Of a stretch of DNA of 64,000 bases, positions 25,401 through 33,489 are shown piece by piece. Position numbers and translations under genes: made by a program. Below the pieces are notes generated by a model. That model was given only the letters and a program-made list of their open reading frames with translations. It was not told the origin of the DNA and ran no database searches. The DNA is from Ovis canadensis (lineage: Eukaryota > Chordata > Mammalia > Artiodactyla > Bovidae). The stretch's first letter is position 1. Every line of letters begins with the position of its first letter. Location of the stretch: positions 33,768,501 to 33,832,500 of the forward strand of contig NC_091255.1 of the NCBI RefSeq assembly GCF_042477335.2. Reading direction: 5' to 3'.

Positions 25401-25487
25401 CACTGGCAGCACTATTCCCGGAAGCGGATGCGCCTTCAGCAAGCCCTGGCGGAGCAGCAACAGCAGAATAACACATCAGGAAAATAA
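19399..25487 (+). CDS. MED31: Mediator complex subunit 31 (Soh1)
   Basis: Four coding exons join as 19399-19426, 20276-20353, 20823-20919 and 25295-25487. Every intron has GT and AG ends and the phases fit. The result is 396 bases, 131 residues plus stop, the exact length of human MED31. The sequence is almost identical to the family: '[20 protein letters not shown]' in exon 2, '[20 protein letters not shown]' in exon 3, and a Q-rich end '[12 protein letters not shown]'. MED31 is a small helical subunit of the Mediator middle module in the nucleus, which links transcription activators to RNA polymerase II. The start codon shares a GC-rich promoter with C17orf100. The gene runs tail to tail with TXNDC17. 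Intron 3 (4.4 kb) has filled with ruminant SINEs without touching the splice sites. Confidence 0.98.
20276..20353 (+). CDS. MED31: MED31 coding exon 2
   Basis: Acceptor CTCCTAG precedes it and donor GTAAGT follows. Encodes residues 10-35 with split codons at both ends. Confidence 0.97.
20428..20605. mobile_element. MER2-like DNA transposon fossil (Tigger group)
   Basis: Left end 'gtcggccctttgtatccttg' and right end with 'gaaccaactccctgtggatt' resemble the two MER2 termini around a short middle. Lies in MED31 intron 2. Old and non-autonomous. Confidence 0.65.
20823..20919 (+). CDS. MED31: MED31 coding exon 3
   Basis: Preceded by a T-rich tract and CAG. Encodes residues 36-68 with the conserved [18 protein letters not shown] core. 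Donor GTAAGT at 20920. Confidence 0.97.
22086..22278 (-). mobile_element. Bov-tA SINE in MED31 intron 3
   Basis: Reversed BovA body from 'gtgtccgactctttgcaacc' to the reversed tRNA head 'gccaccagggaagtcc'. Confidence 0.9.
22678..23160 (+). mobile_element. Bov-tA SINE interrupted by a nested Bov-A2
   Basis: The outer Bov-tA begins 'gctggtggctcagactgtaa' and resumes at 22965 with its B box and body. The inner Bov-A2 (22705-22964) is a two-monomer SINE with an AGC-rich tail. The 14 bp direct repeat 'cagactgtaaagca' at 22691-22704 and 22965-22978 is the target-site duplication of the inner element, so the insertion order is certain. Confidence 0.93.
23430..23560 (-). repeat. MIR-like ancient SINE
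   Basis: Resembles a reversed MIR with phrases about 'aggaagaaactaatccttaa' and 'acacccagctgtag'. Diverged. Confidence 0.45.
23616..23858 (-). mobile_element. BovB LINE 3' end, minus orientation
   Basis: Starts with the reversed BovB tail 'ttcagttcagttcagtcgct' and runs through 'ccaactcctggagttcactc' to 'cttcgcatgaggtggccaaa'. Only the last part of the element remains. Confidence 0.9.
25295..25487 (+). CDS. MED31: MED31 coding exon 4 and stop
   Basis: Acceptor CCCCAG. Begins [20 protein letters not shown] and ends at TAA 25485-25487. It carries the C-terminal basic and glutamine-rich tail. Confidence 0.98.
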
Positions 25488-26668
25488 AAAGCTGGACCCT
25501 GACCAGGCTCCTAAGACATGTATATATTGCTTTTGTACAGTGAAGACAAAAAAACTGTTCCTATGTACCTTTATTATGGTAGCAGCCAGAACTGTTAGTG
25601 TGCTTATTTAATTGAACTTTTATTGTTACTAGATTATTTCTGTTAAACCAGAATTGTTTTACTTTGATTTTCCTGTGGATTTGTAAGCTTTTATTAGTAT
25701 TTAACACAGAAATGTCTGAAGAACAGAAATGTTAGGTACTGCATACCTATTTAAGGCAGTGGGGCATGAGGTAAGGGGAGGGCCGCCAAGCCAAACCCTG
25801 CTCCTCATGTACAGTGGGGCCTGGGACAGGTCTGTCTCCTGGAGCCTTGCTGTCCCTCACATCAGCTACCCGACCTGTCCTCTGCCAAGTGATAGTCAGT
25901 GACCTCTTGACATCAGACACCAGGAACTGCATTAAGGTTCTTAAATTCTACAGGCCGGAGACATACCTGTGTCACGGGTTGCTTTGCAAGAGAGCTCTAA
26001 GGAAGAATCATTGGTATGTCACTGACCTAGTAACGGCAGGGAGAAAACTGGTGGTTAACTACTAATTGGACTCTTGACCTTGGACTAGAACAAAGGTGAG
26101 GAGCCTCAGATAGTTGTACTCATTTGAGAAAGTTGACATTTATTTGGTAGATACCACAAACCCTGGCCCTAGGCTTAGCTGCATTCTCATTTTATCCTCA
26201 GAATGATCCATGTTCATAAAGGAGGAAACAGGTTTAGACGGGTTAAATAACTCGCCTAGGGTTACAGTTAGTCATAATCAGTGAGACTGACTCACAGAAT
26301 GGAGTCCTTCCCACCACCAGGTTATATAGTCTCTGATCTCTCGGCCACCCACCTCATCCCAGTGAAGCACATCCAGAGAGCTCTAACAACACTGCCAGCA
26401 TTAGGCAGAGGCTGGAGCAGATGGCGCTGGACTTTCCTTCAGTGGTTAGGTTAAGTTCTACATTGTAAAGCCAAAGGTGTTTTAGGAATGATGATTCTTT
26501 GTAAATTCATGCAATTTAAGGTAAAAGATCCTAACTCCTTTAAGATTTGGAAGCTGTCTACTGGACTATTAGGGTCTTTTAGGTATTTGTCATCTCCACT
26601 AATACCTTTGTGCTACTACTGCCACTCTTAAAAGACTACGTTTTATCTACGGTAGCTTAAAAGTACCC
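25488..26668 (+). other. MED31 3' UTR and MED31/TXNDC17 intergenic DNA
   Basis: Probably MED31 3' UTR at first. No canonical AATAAA was found downstream of the stop other than the one overlapping the stop itself. About 26150-26330 resembles a reversed MIR. Confidence 0.5.
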
Positions 26669-26877
26669 TTGTTGTTTAGTTACTAAGTCGTGTCCGTCTC
26701 TGTGACCACGTGGATTGTAGCCTGCCAGGCTCTTCTGTCCATGGAATTTTCCAGGCAGGAATACTGGAGTGGGTTGCCATTTCCTCCTCCAGGGGATCTT
26801 CCCATCCCAGGGATAGAACTCATAACATCCCCTGCATTGCAGGCAGATTCTTTACCGCTAAGCCAATGGAGAAGCCC
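26669..26877 (-). mobile_element. Bov-tA SINE
   Basis: Reversed copy from 'tagttactaagtcgtgtccg' to 'ctaagccaatggagaagccc'. Sits just beyond the TXNDC17 polyadenylation signals, between the two convergent genes. Confidence 0.9.
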
Positions 26878-26972
26878 CAAAATACCCTTATGTTAAAGCA
26901 AACTTGAGGGTTCATGAGCATTTTAATAGTGCTCTATTGTTTAGATATATACCGATTTCTTTTACATCATCC

Positions 26973-26986
26973 TTTATTAATTTATT
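26973..26986 (-). terminator. TXNDC17: TXNDC17 polyadenylation signals
   Basis: On the minus strand two AATAAA hexamers lie at 26986-26981 and 26978-26973, about 85-100 bases past the TXNDC17 stop codon. No other strong signal lies closer. Confidence 0.7.
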
Positions 26987-27071
26987 TGTAAACATGAATT
27001 CAAAGCAGGTATACAGTTTCTTTTATAGTAGAGCAAATCAGGAAATAGACACAGTTTGCCATCAGCACATC

Positions 27072-27140
27072 TTAATCTTCAGAAAACAACATCTCCACAA
27101 GGTTGGCCTGAAGACACTCAGATTCTACCAGTTTTTGAGG
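27072..27140 (-). CDS. TXNDC17: TXNDC17 coding exon 4 and stop
   Basis: Reads [19 protein letters not shown] then SED and TAA. Acceptor TCTTTCAG on the minus strand. Confidence 0.97.
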
Positions 27141-29384
27141 CTGAAAGAGAAGAACAGTCATATCTTAACCCACGGTTACAAAAATGTTATTAGGAAGGGA
27201 ATAAGTTGTTATGCTTTGAATGACACAAGTCTTGGAACAGAGAAATTAGGCCATACAGAAACTAGCAACTAGTTGTAACAAGTTTTATGAAATAGTTAAA
27301 GATATTTACCTTAAGGTGAATCATTAAAATATTTGGTTCTGTGGACTAAAACAGGAGACAGCAAGCCCAATTTCACCCCTTCCCCTTAACTCTAATTGAG
27401 AATCCCAGGGCCATGACTAGAGGAGGTACCCTTTCATTTCCTCCAGGATTATGAATTAAGTTGAAAACAACTATGGATGCCACTCTTTTAAGGAATTATA
27501 TGTGAATCAGCTTTCTTCAGCAGTGCTTACAGAATTTTAAAATAAGAGTGGCTTTTAAAAGGCACGAAAAAAACCCAAGTATTTGCATTATTAGTACATT
27601 ATTGGGATTGGCCATAGGGATGAACGGCCAAGTTGTCTGTTTTGAATGCATTGTGGAGAGCAGTATGATGTTTGGGATGAAATGTGAAGATCTTTTCAAA
27701 TTTGAATCCAGAACAAGTGAAGAGTTTTCATAGGGTGAATTGCATCTCCAAAACAGTTAAAAAGGATACTCACTGTTCCATACTTAAGTAGTGTAGGCAC
27801 TGCAGTTAATTTCAGGTTTTTCCTGAAGTCATTATTTGGATCTTTCCAACTATTTCAAAAAGAGAAAGTGATCATGAAAAAGATTTACTTGGTTTCTTAA
27901 AGTCTGCTTGATATTTGATACATGCCCACTTTTAGCCTTTAGTAATCATTTTTGTTGTAAACATTTAAAAAACCTTGAGGTCTATGACCTATTCTCCTGT
28001 GCAAAATTTCATTTAAGTGAATATATACTTTAAGTGAATATATTTCATTTAAGTGAATATATTTTAAGATAAAATAAATGTAAAGACAATTAAGTTCTGA
28101 ACTAATATCAGGCCAAATTATTGAATTGCCCTTACCTAATACAAATGGCTGAACATTCAAAAATTTAATTTGTATTTAATATCTTTTACTTGCTTGACTT
28201 ATCCATCACTGAACCTTAGAACTCAGAAGCTGAATCACAAAGGCCCTTCTTGCCTGTCTGCAAAAGTCTAGTGCATGTCTGAGAAATAGAGTACCCATTG
28301 CCACTTACTAAGGTTTTTCTCCTACTTGGCAGTAGATGAACACACATCCTTCACCAACATGCTTCAGCCCCTCTCGTACGACGGGTTCAGCTTTTTAAAA
28401 AGTTGATAAAAATGAAAGTAATTACACACCAACTCTACAATCAGGCGCTGACAAACGGCGTCCCTCTCCTTTCCCCTCAGTCTTGGTAAGTACTTAGACT
28501 ACCGTGCAGTTAACTGAGATTAACACAAGTTAGGTGGTTTTTTGTTTTTTTTTTTTTTTTTCTGATTTGAGAAATCAGAAATCCTTTAAGGGTAAGGTCC
28601 GGCTCTCAGTCCTGATTTGTCCTCAGGCCACAGCACCCAGCACAATCAAAGACACATCTTTGCTGAATTACGGAAAGGAGACCATCTCACGTGTCCTGCA
28701 AGACACAAAGTTCTAAAGGACTGCTGCTGCTAAGTCGCTTCAGTCGTGTCCGACTCTGTGCGACCCCACAGATGGCAGCCCACCAGGCTCCCCCGTGCCT
28801 CGGATTCTCCAGGCAAGAACACTGGAGTGGGTTGCTATGTCCTTCTCCAATGCATGAAAGTGAAAAGTGAAAGTGAAGTCGCTCAGTCGTGTCCGACCCT
28901 CAGCGACCCCATGGACTGTAGACTTCCAGGCTGCTTCATCCATGGGATTTTCCAGGCAAGAGTACTGGAGTGGGGTGCCTTTGCCTTCTCCGTCTAAAGG
29001 ACTAGATTCCAAGATTACTTGGATAGAAAGATTAGAAGAGCACTTTTGGTGGGGCGGGAAGGTCTTAATACATTGAGGAGAGTCGGAAAACGATAGGAAA
29101 AGACAAGAGGAAAGCTCAAATCGCCCTGCGGGACTCCGGGAGCAAGACCCTCCGCTTCCTCTCCACCCGGCTATCTGGCTATAACCTCGGCCTTCCAGCC
29201 ACTTCCTCTGGGCTGCTGCCTCCCGAATCCTGGCCTCACCCTGCACGCAGTCTGGGCACCAGCTTTTCCCTTCGGCGTCCTTAGAACCAGAAAAGTAGGC
29301 GAAAATGGTCTTGCCACTGTGCTGTTCCACCACCTGCATGAACTCCTCATAGCCGGACACGCTCACCTCTTCGTAGCTGGCCAT
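27072..29384 (-). CDS. TXNDC17: Thioredoxin domain-containing protein 17 (TRP14)
   Basis: Four coding exons on the minus strand: 29384-29240, 28390-28309, 27849-27774 and 27140-27072. All introns have GT/AG ends. The sum is 372 bases, giving 123 residues, the human length. The thioredoxin-like active site is WCPDC at residues 42-46, the signature that separates TRP14 from classical thioredoxin (WCGPC). The conserved cis-proline segment '[11 protein letters not shown]' lies in exon 3, and the protein ends SED. TXNDC17 is a cytosolic oxidoreductase recharged by thioredoxin reductase 1; it reduces cystine and selected disulfides and dampens TNF-NF-kB signalling. It shares a GC-box promoter with KIAA0753 and converges with MED31. 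Intron 1 has taken up a Bov-A2 SINE. Confidence 0.98.
27774..27849 (-). CDS. TXNDC17: TXNDC17 coding exon 3
   Basis: Completes Tyr75, then [20 protein letters not shown] and LKYGT. Donor GTGAGT. Contains the thioredoxin-fold cis-Pro. Confidence 0.97.
28309..28390 (-). CDS. TXNDC17: TXNDC17 coding exon 2
   Basis: Encodes [20 protein letters not shown] and QVGEKP between split codons. Donor GTAAGT. Confidence 0.97.
28712..29003 (-). mobile_element. Bov-A2 SINE in TXNDC17 intron 1, 11 bp TSD
   Basis: Two reversed BovA monomers with a GCT-repeat tail at the left ('ctgctgctgctaagtcgctt'). The perfect duplication 'tctaaaggact' flanks it at 28712-28722 and 28993-29003. Confidence 0.93.
29240..29384 (-). 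CDS. TXNDC17: TXNDC17 coding exon 1 with active site
   Basis: Starts [20 protein letters not shown] and ends [10 protein letters not shown] plus one base. Donor GTGAGG on the minus strand at 29239. Confidence 0.97.
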
Positions 29385-29830
29385 CGGGAAAGCGTGCCTT
29401 GGAACACAGGCGATGTCTCGGGTTCCGCCACTGCGGGGCGGGGCAAAGCAGCTTCTGAATGGGCGGGGCGTGGGGCGGGCCCTGGGGGAGCCCGCCCGGC
29501 TCTGCGGTGCTATAGGAGCCTCTGAGGGCCAAAACGCCTCCGCACAGTCTTATCTGCTCTGGTTTGTCAGATCTTTCTGCGCCGGTGGCACCCCGAAACC
29601 CCGGCTTCTGCCCCAGTCTGGTCCCGGTTCCAGCCCCATATGCAGTGGCTGCAAAACCTGCCGCGGCGTGGTCCCTGAGCCCCTTGGTGGCCCCGGAGTT
29701 TTAACGGCTCCCAAGTTGCCCTGGGCCTGTTGCCATGGCGACTGGGCCAGCGGCCGGAAGCGGGGCCTAGTCGCGACCCACCCCCTGCCGGCTTCCTGGT
29801 AGCCGCGACGCTCCCCAGGCCAGGTGGGCT
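29385..29830. promoter_or_regulatory. Bidirectional GC-box promoter of TXNDC17 and KIAA0753
   Basis: GC- and CpG-rich with at least three GC boxes (29434-29444, 29461-29470, 29471-29480) and no obvious TATA box. TXNDC17 leaves to the left. KIAA0753, whose first coding exon is at 35290, must start to the right. Its non-coding exon 1 probably lies in this stretch, but its ends cannot be fixed from the sequence. Confidence 0.7.
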
Positions 29831-30129
29831 CCAGCTAGAGCTGGGGGGATTCTGGGAAGCTGCGTTAGGAGTCAGGGATCTGAGGGAGAGGAGACTTTGA
29901 CCCGGGGCGGATCCTGCCGCTTGTCGGCACTAGTTACCTTTTCTTCTGCCGAGACGTTAGTTGGGGGCGGGCGTCCGGGACTGGGCGGGAGTAGGGGGCT
30001 GGGAGGGAAGAAGGCTTCGAGGGCCAGAGCTGAGTGTGTGAGAGCGCGTGCGGAGCCGCCCTCGGAGCTGGTGCTGAGACAGAAAGTGCCCCGGGGCTGT
30101 GTTGGGAAGGCGGGAGTCATCCTGGAGCG

Positions 30130-33100
30130 ATGAGTGGGGCGGCTGGCCAAGGGGCCTTGCCCGGGTCGAGCGTGCGCGAGCTCGCGGCAGAGAGACCGGG
30201 CCTATGCGTGGGACCCAGCCGGTCCGGACGCGGAGTCCGGCGGCCTTGGGGGAAGAGATGGGGTGCAGGGTTGTTCCGAGGCCGTGGAACTAGGCGCCGG
30301 GCGAGGTGTTCCGTGCGGGAGACGCGCTGCGTGAGTGCGGACAGGCTGCCGAACCGTCGGCGGCCATGGGGGAGAAGACAAGCAGCGGGAAGAGCCCAGG
30401 CCTCGGGGGAAAACGAGGCTGCGGGAACACCTGGCTCTGCAGTCTCGATGGAGGCTGCACGAGACCGTGGGACCGTGTGGGTAAACGGGGCTGTGGGGGA
30501 ACCGCAGGTGGTGGGGCCTGTCGGCTCTGTATGGGTGACTGGCACTGGGGAGGAGGAGACGGTTTACAGGAGTCCCCCGGGCTGTGAGAGAAAAGGTCGT
30601 CCGGGATCCATGGGGCATGGGAGCATTCTGGAACTGTGGTTGAAGGTGCAGGCCATGAGGGCAGCTTCAGGAGGTGGGCAACGAAGCAGAGTCGAGCTTC
30701 ATCCTGTGCCCGCAGGAGAGGGGCCGATTGAAAGAGGGGTTCCTGGCCGGGCTTCGTGGGTAGAGACCAGCCGTGAAGGTCTCACTGGACCCTGGGTGAA
30801 AGGACAGGCTGGGGCAGCCCCCCGGGGCCGGGGACTATCCATCCCTCCGGGCGCAGGGGCAGGCTGTGAGAGGGCCATGGGCTGCTGTGGGCAGGGCCAG
30901 GCTGTGAGGATGCCACCTGTGGCTGTGCCTGGAACTCTGGAGGCAAGTTCCGGGATTGCCCCACACCTGCCTGGGAGGGGACAAGCTGTGGGGGTGCCTG
31001 GGCCCTTGGAGGGGATTGGCTATGGGGTTGCCCCCCGCTCTTCAGTAAAAGGACTGACTGTGGGGGTGTCCGGGGCCACAGGGTGGCCTGAGGCTGTGGA
31101 GGTACCCAGAGCTGTGGCGAGAGAGCTCTGCTGTGGAGGGGCTCCGGATCCTTGGGGGAGACAGCGGGCAGCACAGATGCCCGGGGCTGTGGCACAGGAG
31201 GTGATCTGTGGGCAAACCCCAGGCTTCTGGGGGAGAGGGCAGACCGCAGCTGTGCACAGAGCGGCCCAAGGGGACACCCCCTCTGTGGATGCCCCAGCTG
31301 TGTGGTGGAGGAGACAAGCTGTTGGGGAGACAGGCCCCGGGACACTTCCTGGCCTGTGGGGCACCAGACAGCCTGTAGAGGTGCCTTGTGCGATTGAAGA
31401 GGGAGTGAGATGTGGGGGTGACCCATGCTGCAGGGAAAGGGGACAGGCCGGGTGGGCAGAGACAGGCTCTGGGGGCAACTCAGGGTCCTGGGAAGCTGCC
31501 CAGACTGTGGGCTGGGCAATGTGTGGTCCCCAGGAGCAGGAGGCAGGCCCTGGCAGTGTTCCAGGCCACTGGGGTATAGGACAGGCTACAGGGCTACCTT
31601 GGGCTCCCGGGACAGAGACAGGGTGTGGGTGTGTCCTGGGTCTGTGGGGAACACAGCAGCCATTGGGGGTGTCCCAGGCTGTGGGATTATCGGCGGCCAG
31701 AGGAGTGCAGACCAGCTGCTGCTGTGTCCCGGGCCTGTGGGCTAGACAGCAGGCTCTGGGGGTGCCTCTGGCTGAGGCAGTGCCGGCCGTGGTCAGAGAG
31801 GAGACCTACGGTGGGAATGTCTTGGGTCTCCTGGACAGGAGGCAGGCTCTAGGGGAGCAGGAGGCTGTAGTGCCCGCCGCTGTAGGGGGTCCTGGATCTG
31901 TGTGTCAGGAGACTGGCTGTGGGGACTCTTCCTGTCTCTGCCTGAGGAGACAGGCTGTAGGGCTGTCTGAGCTTGTGAGGGTACCAGAGACAGCTGGGGT
32001 GTCCAGCTACAGGTGTGCCCTAGCTCCGTGTGTGCCAAGTTCCGGGAGTGAAGCTGCCAGGGTGCCTGCCGCTGTGTGGGTGTCTGACTCTGTGGGTCAG
32101 GAAGGCAGCTCCAGGGAGGACTGGAACCTGTGGGCAGGGCTTCATCCTGCCGGGAGACCCACGGCTTCAGGGGTACCCATGGCTCCCCAGGAGCTGTGGT
32201 TGGCGGGGGAGGATGCTGGCTCTTGGGGAAGGAGACAGAGTGCCAGGGTGCCCATGGCTGCTGAGGTGCCCCGGGCTCCTGGGGTGTGTGGTTCCCTGGG
32301 GGTGGAGACTGGCCCTGGAGATTTCTCGCACTTGCCAGGGAGGAGACAGACGGCAGGAGTTTCTCTGACTGCAGGGGTGTTTGCAGATGCGGGAGTGCCC
32401 GTGGCCCTCAGGGCGCCTCGGCCTGTGCAGGAGTTGGCTGGTTCTGGAGGTGTCTCAGGCTTGTGTGGGGAGAGAGAGACAGTGTGGGGACCTATGGCTG
32501 CCGTGGATCCCACCAGAATGGGGATGCCCACCACTGCCAGAGTGCCTGGGCCCATGAATGAAGAGATGGGGCCTGGGGGCATCTCAGGCTTGGCGGGAGG
32601 GAGACAGTCTCGGGGAGCATGTGTGGCCATGGGGCTGCACACAGCCATGGGGATGCCAGGGCCTGTGGGGGAGGAGATGCTCTCTGGGCATTTCTCAAGC
32701 TTATCAGGAAGTAGACAGACTGCTGAGGTGCCGGTGGCGGCTGCCAGCATTTCCCTGACAGTGGGGGTGCCCCCAGCTGCCAGGGCCCCTGGACCGCTAG
32801 TGGGCGATGTTGTCTCTGGGGATGGCTCAGGTGAATGGGGAAGGAGACCCTTGACTGAGGTGCCTGTGGCTGCCAGGGCTGCAGGACTTGTGGACAGGGA
32901 GACTGGCTCTGATGGCGTTGCAGACCCATGGAGGAGACCTGATGGAGCCGTCCGTGAGGCTGCGAGCGTGCCTCTGTCTTTGGGGGTGCTTGCAGCTGTA
33001 GGAGTTCCCATGGCAGGGCCCAGGCCTGCGGTGGTGTGGGTGACTGGGCCTGCAGGAGAAGAACCCAGGGCAGCTGTTTCTGACCTCCTGGGGGTGAGGA

Positions 33101-33489
33101 GACAGTTCACAGAGGGCCCCAGGGCTCCCCCCACAGGGGAGATCGGAGGTAGAAATGTCCTGGGGCTGGCCGGGAGGAGCCAGCCAGTGGGGGTGTCTTA
33201 CACCTGTGGGCACGGGACCAGGTTATGGAGGTGCCTGAGGTCAGCGGGGGAAGAACTGGACTATGAGAACATGCCAGGAGTGTCCAGAACAGGTGCAACT
33301 GTGGGGGAGAACGAAGCTGAGGAGGTGCCCCCAATTTCACAGGAGGAGACAGGCAGCGGCCTCATCAGAGATCACGCACAGCAGGGTGGGAGGAGACAGG
33401 CTGGAGGAGAGTCTGCCGTCAGGGCGGGGGAAAGCAATCTGGGAGACAGTTTTGAGGGGGAGGACAGATTGAGGGGGGCGTTCCACTAA
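30130..33489 (+). CDS. Giant unrecognised ORF (1,119 codons) in a diverged tandem repeat
   Basis: One open frame runs from the first ATG (30130, G at -3) to TAA (33487-33489). The frame is closed upstream by TGA at 30031-30033. I do not recognise the protein. It is rich in Gly, Val, Pro, Ala, Glu and Arg with few Lys, and has no signal peptide or membrane helix that I can see. From about residue 90 onward it is built of about 27 diverged units marked by a (W/G)-x-R-R-Q-(A/T)-x-x-V-P core. The units are often preceded by E-E-T-G-x-G and followed by a variable number of V-P-x-A pieces, with mean spacing near 39 residues (about 118 bases). It lies between the shared promoter and KIAA0753 exon 2, on the KIAA0753 strand. 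It may be a real protein, part of an alternative KIAA0753 transcript, or non-coding minisatellite DNA whose units lack stops in this frame. I assign no function. Confidence 0.4.
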   Translation: MSGAAGQGALPGSSVRELAAERPGLCVGPSRSGRGVRRPWGKRWGAGLFRGRGTRRRARCSVRETRCVSADRLPNRRRPWGRRQAAGRAQASGENEAAGTPGSAVSMEAARDRGTVWVNGAVGEPQVVGPVGSVWVTGTGEEETVYRSPPGCERKGRPGSMGHGSILELWLKVQAMRAASGGGQRSRVELHPVPAGEGPIERGVPGRASWVETSREGLTGPWVKGQAGAAPRGRGLSIPPGAGAGCERAMGCCGQGQAVRMPPVAVPGTLEASSGIAPHLPGRGQAVGVPGPLEGIGYGVAPRSSVKGLTVGVSGATGWPEAVEVPRAVARELCCGGAPDPWGRQRAAQMPGAVAQEVICGQTPGFWGRGQTAAVHRAAQGDTPSVDAPAVWWRRQAVGETGPGTLPGLWGTRQPVEVPCAIEEGVRCGGDPCCRERGQAGWAETGSGGNSGSWEAAQTVGWAMCGPQEQEAGPGSVPGHWGIGQATGLPWAPGTETGCGCVLGLWGTQQPLGVSQAVGLSAARGVQTSCCCVPGLWARQQALGVPLAEAVPAVVREETYGGNVLGLLDRRQALGEQEAVVPAAVGGPGSVCQETGCGDSSCLCLRRQAVGLSELVRVPETAGVSSYRCALAPCVPSSGSEAARVPAAVWVSDSVGQEGSSREDWNLWAGLHPAGRPTASGVPMAPQELWLAGEDAGSWGRRQSARVPMAAEVPRAPGVCGSLGVETGPGDFSHLPGRRQTAGVSLTAGVFADAGVPVALRAPRPVQELAGSGGVSGLCGERETVWGPMAAVDPTRMGMPTTARVPGPMNEEMGPGGISGLAGGRQSRGACVAMGLHTAMGMPGPVGEEMLSGHFSSLSGSRQTAEVPVAAASISLTVGVPPAARAPGPLVGDVVSGDGSGEWGRRPLTEVPVAARAAGLVDRETGSDGVADPWRRPDGAVREAASVPLSLGVLAAVGVPMAGPRPAVVWVTGPAGEEPRAAVSDLLGVRRQFTEGPRAPPTGEIGGRNVLGLAGRSQPVGVSYTCGHGTRLWRCLRSAGEELDYENMPGVSRTGATVGENEAEEVPPISQEETGSGLIRDHAQQGGRRQAGGESAVRAGESNLGDSFEGEDRLRGAFH
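30400..33480 (+). repeat. G-rich degenerate minisatellite
   Basis: Recurring DNA words such as 'gagacaggctgtgggg' and 'gggggtgcc' build irregular units of roughly 75-130 bases. The units are so diverged that no two look identical. G clearly exceeds C on the plus strand. Confidence 0.75.

Noticed and set aside
30034-30129. Non-ATG N-terminal extension of the giant frame
   Set aside because: The codon at 30034 is GTG. In a mammalian gene I start the frame at the first ATG, 30130.
30400-33480. CRISPR-like or coding-prokaryotic repeat array
   Set aside because: Units are diverged and variable in length without conserved repeats and unique spacers, and the context is mammalian.
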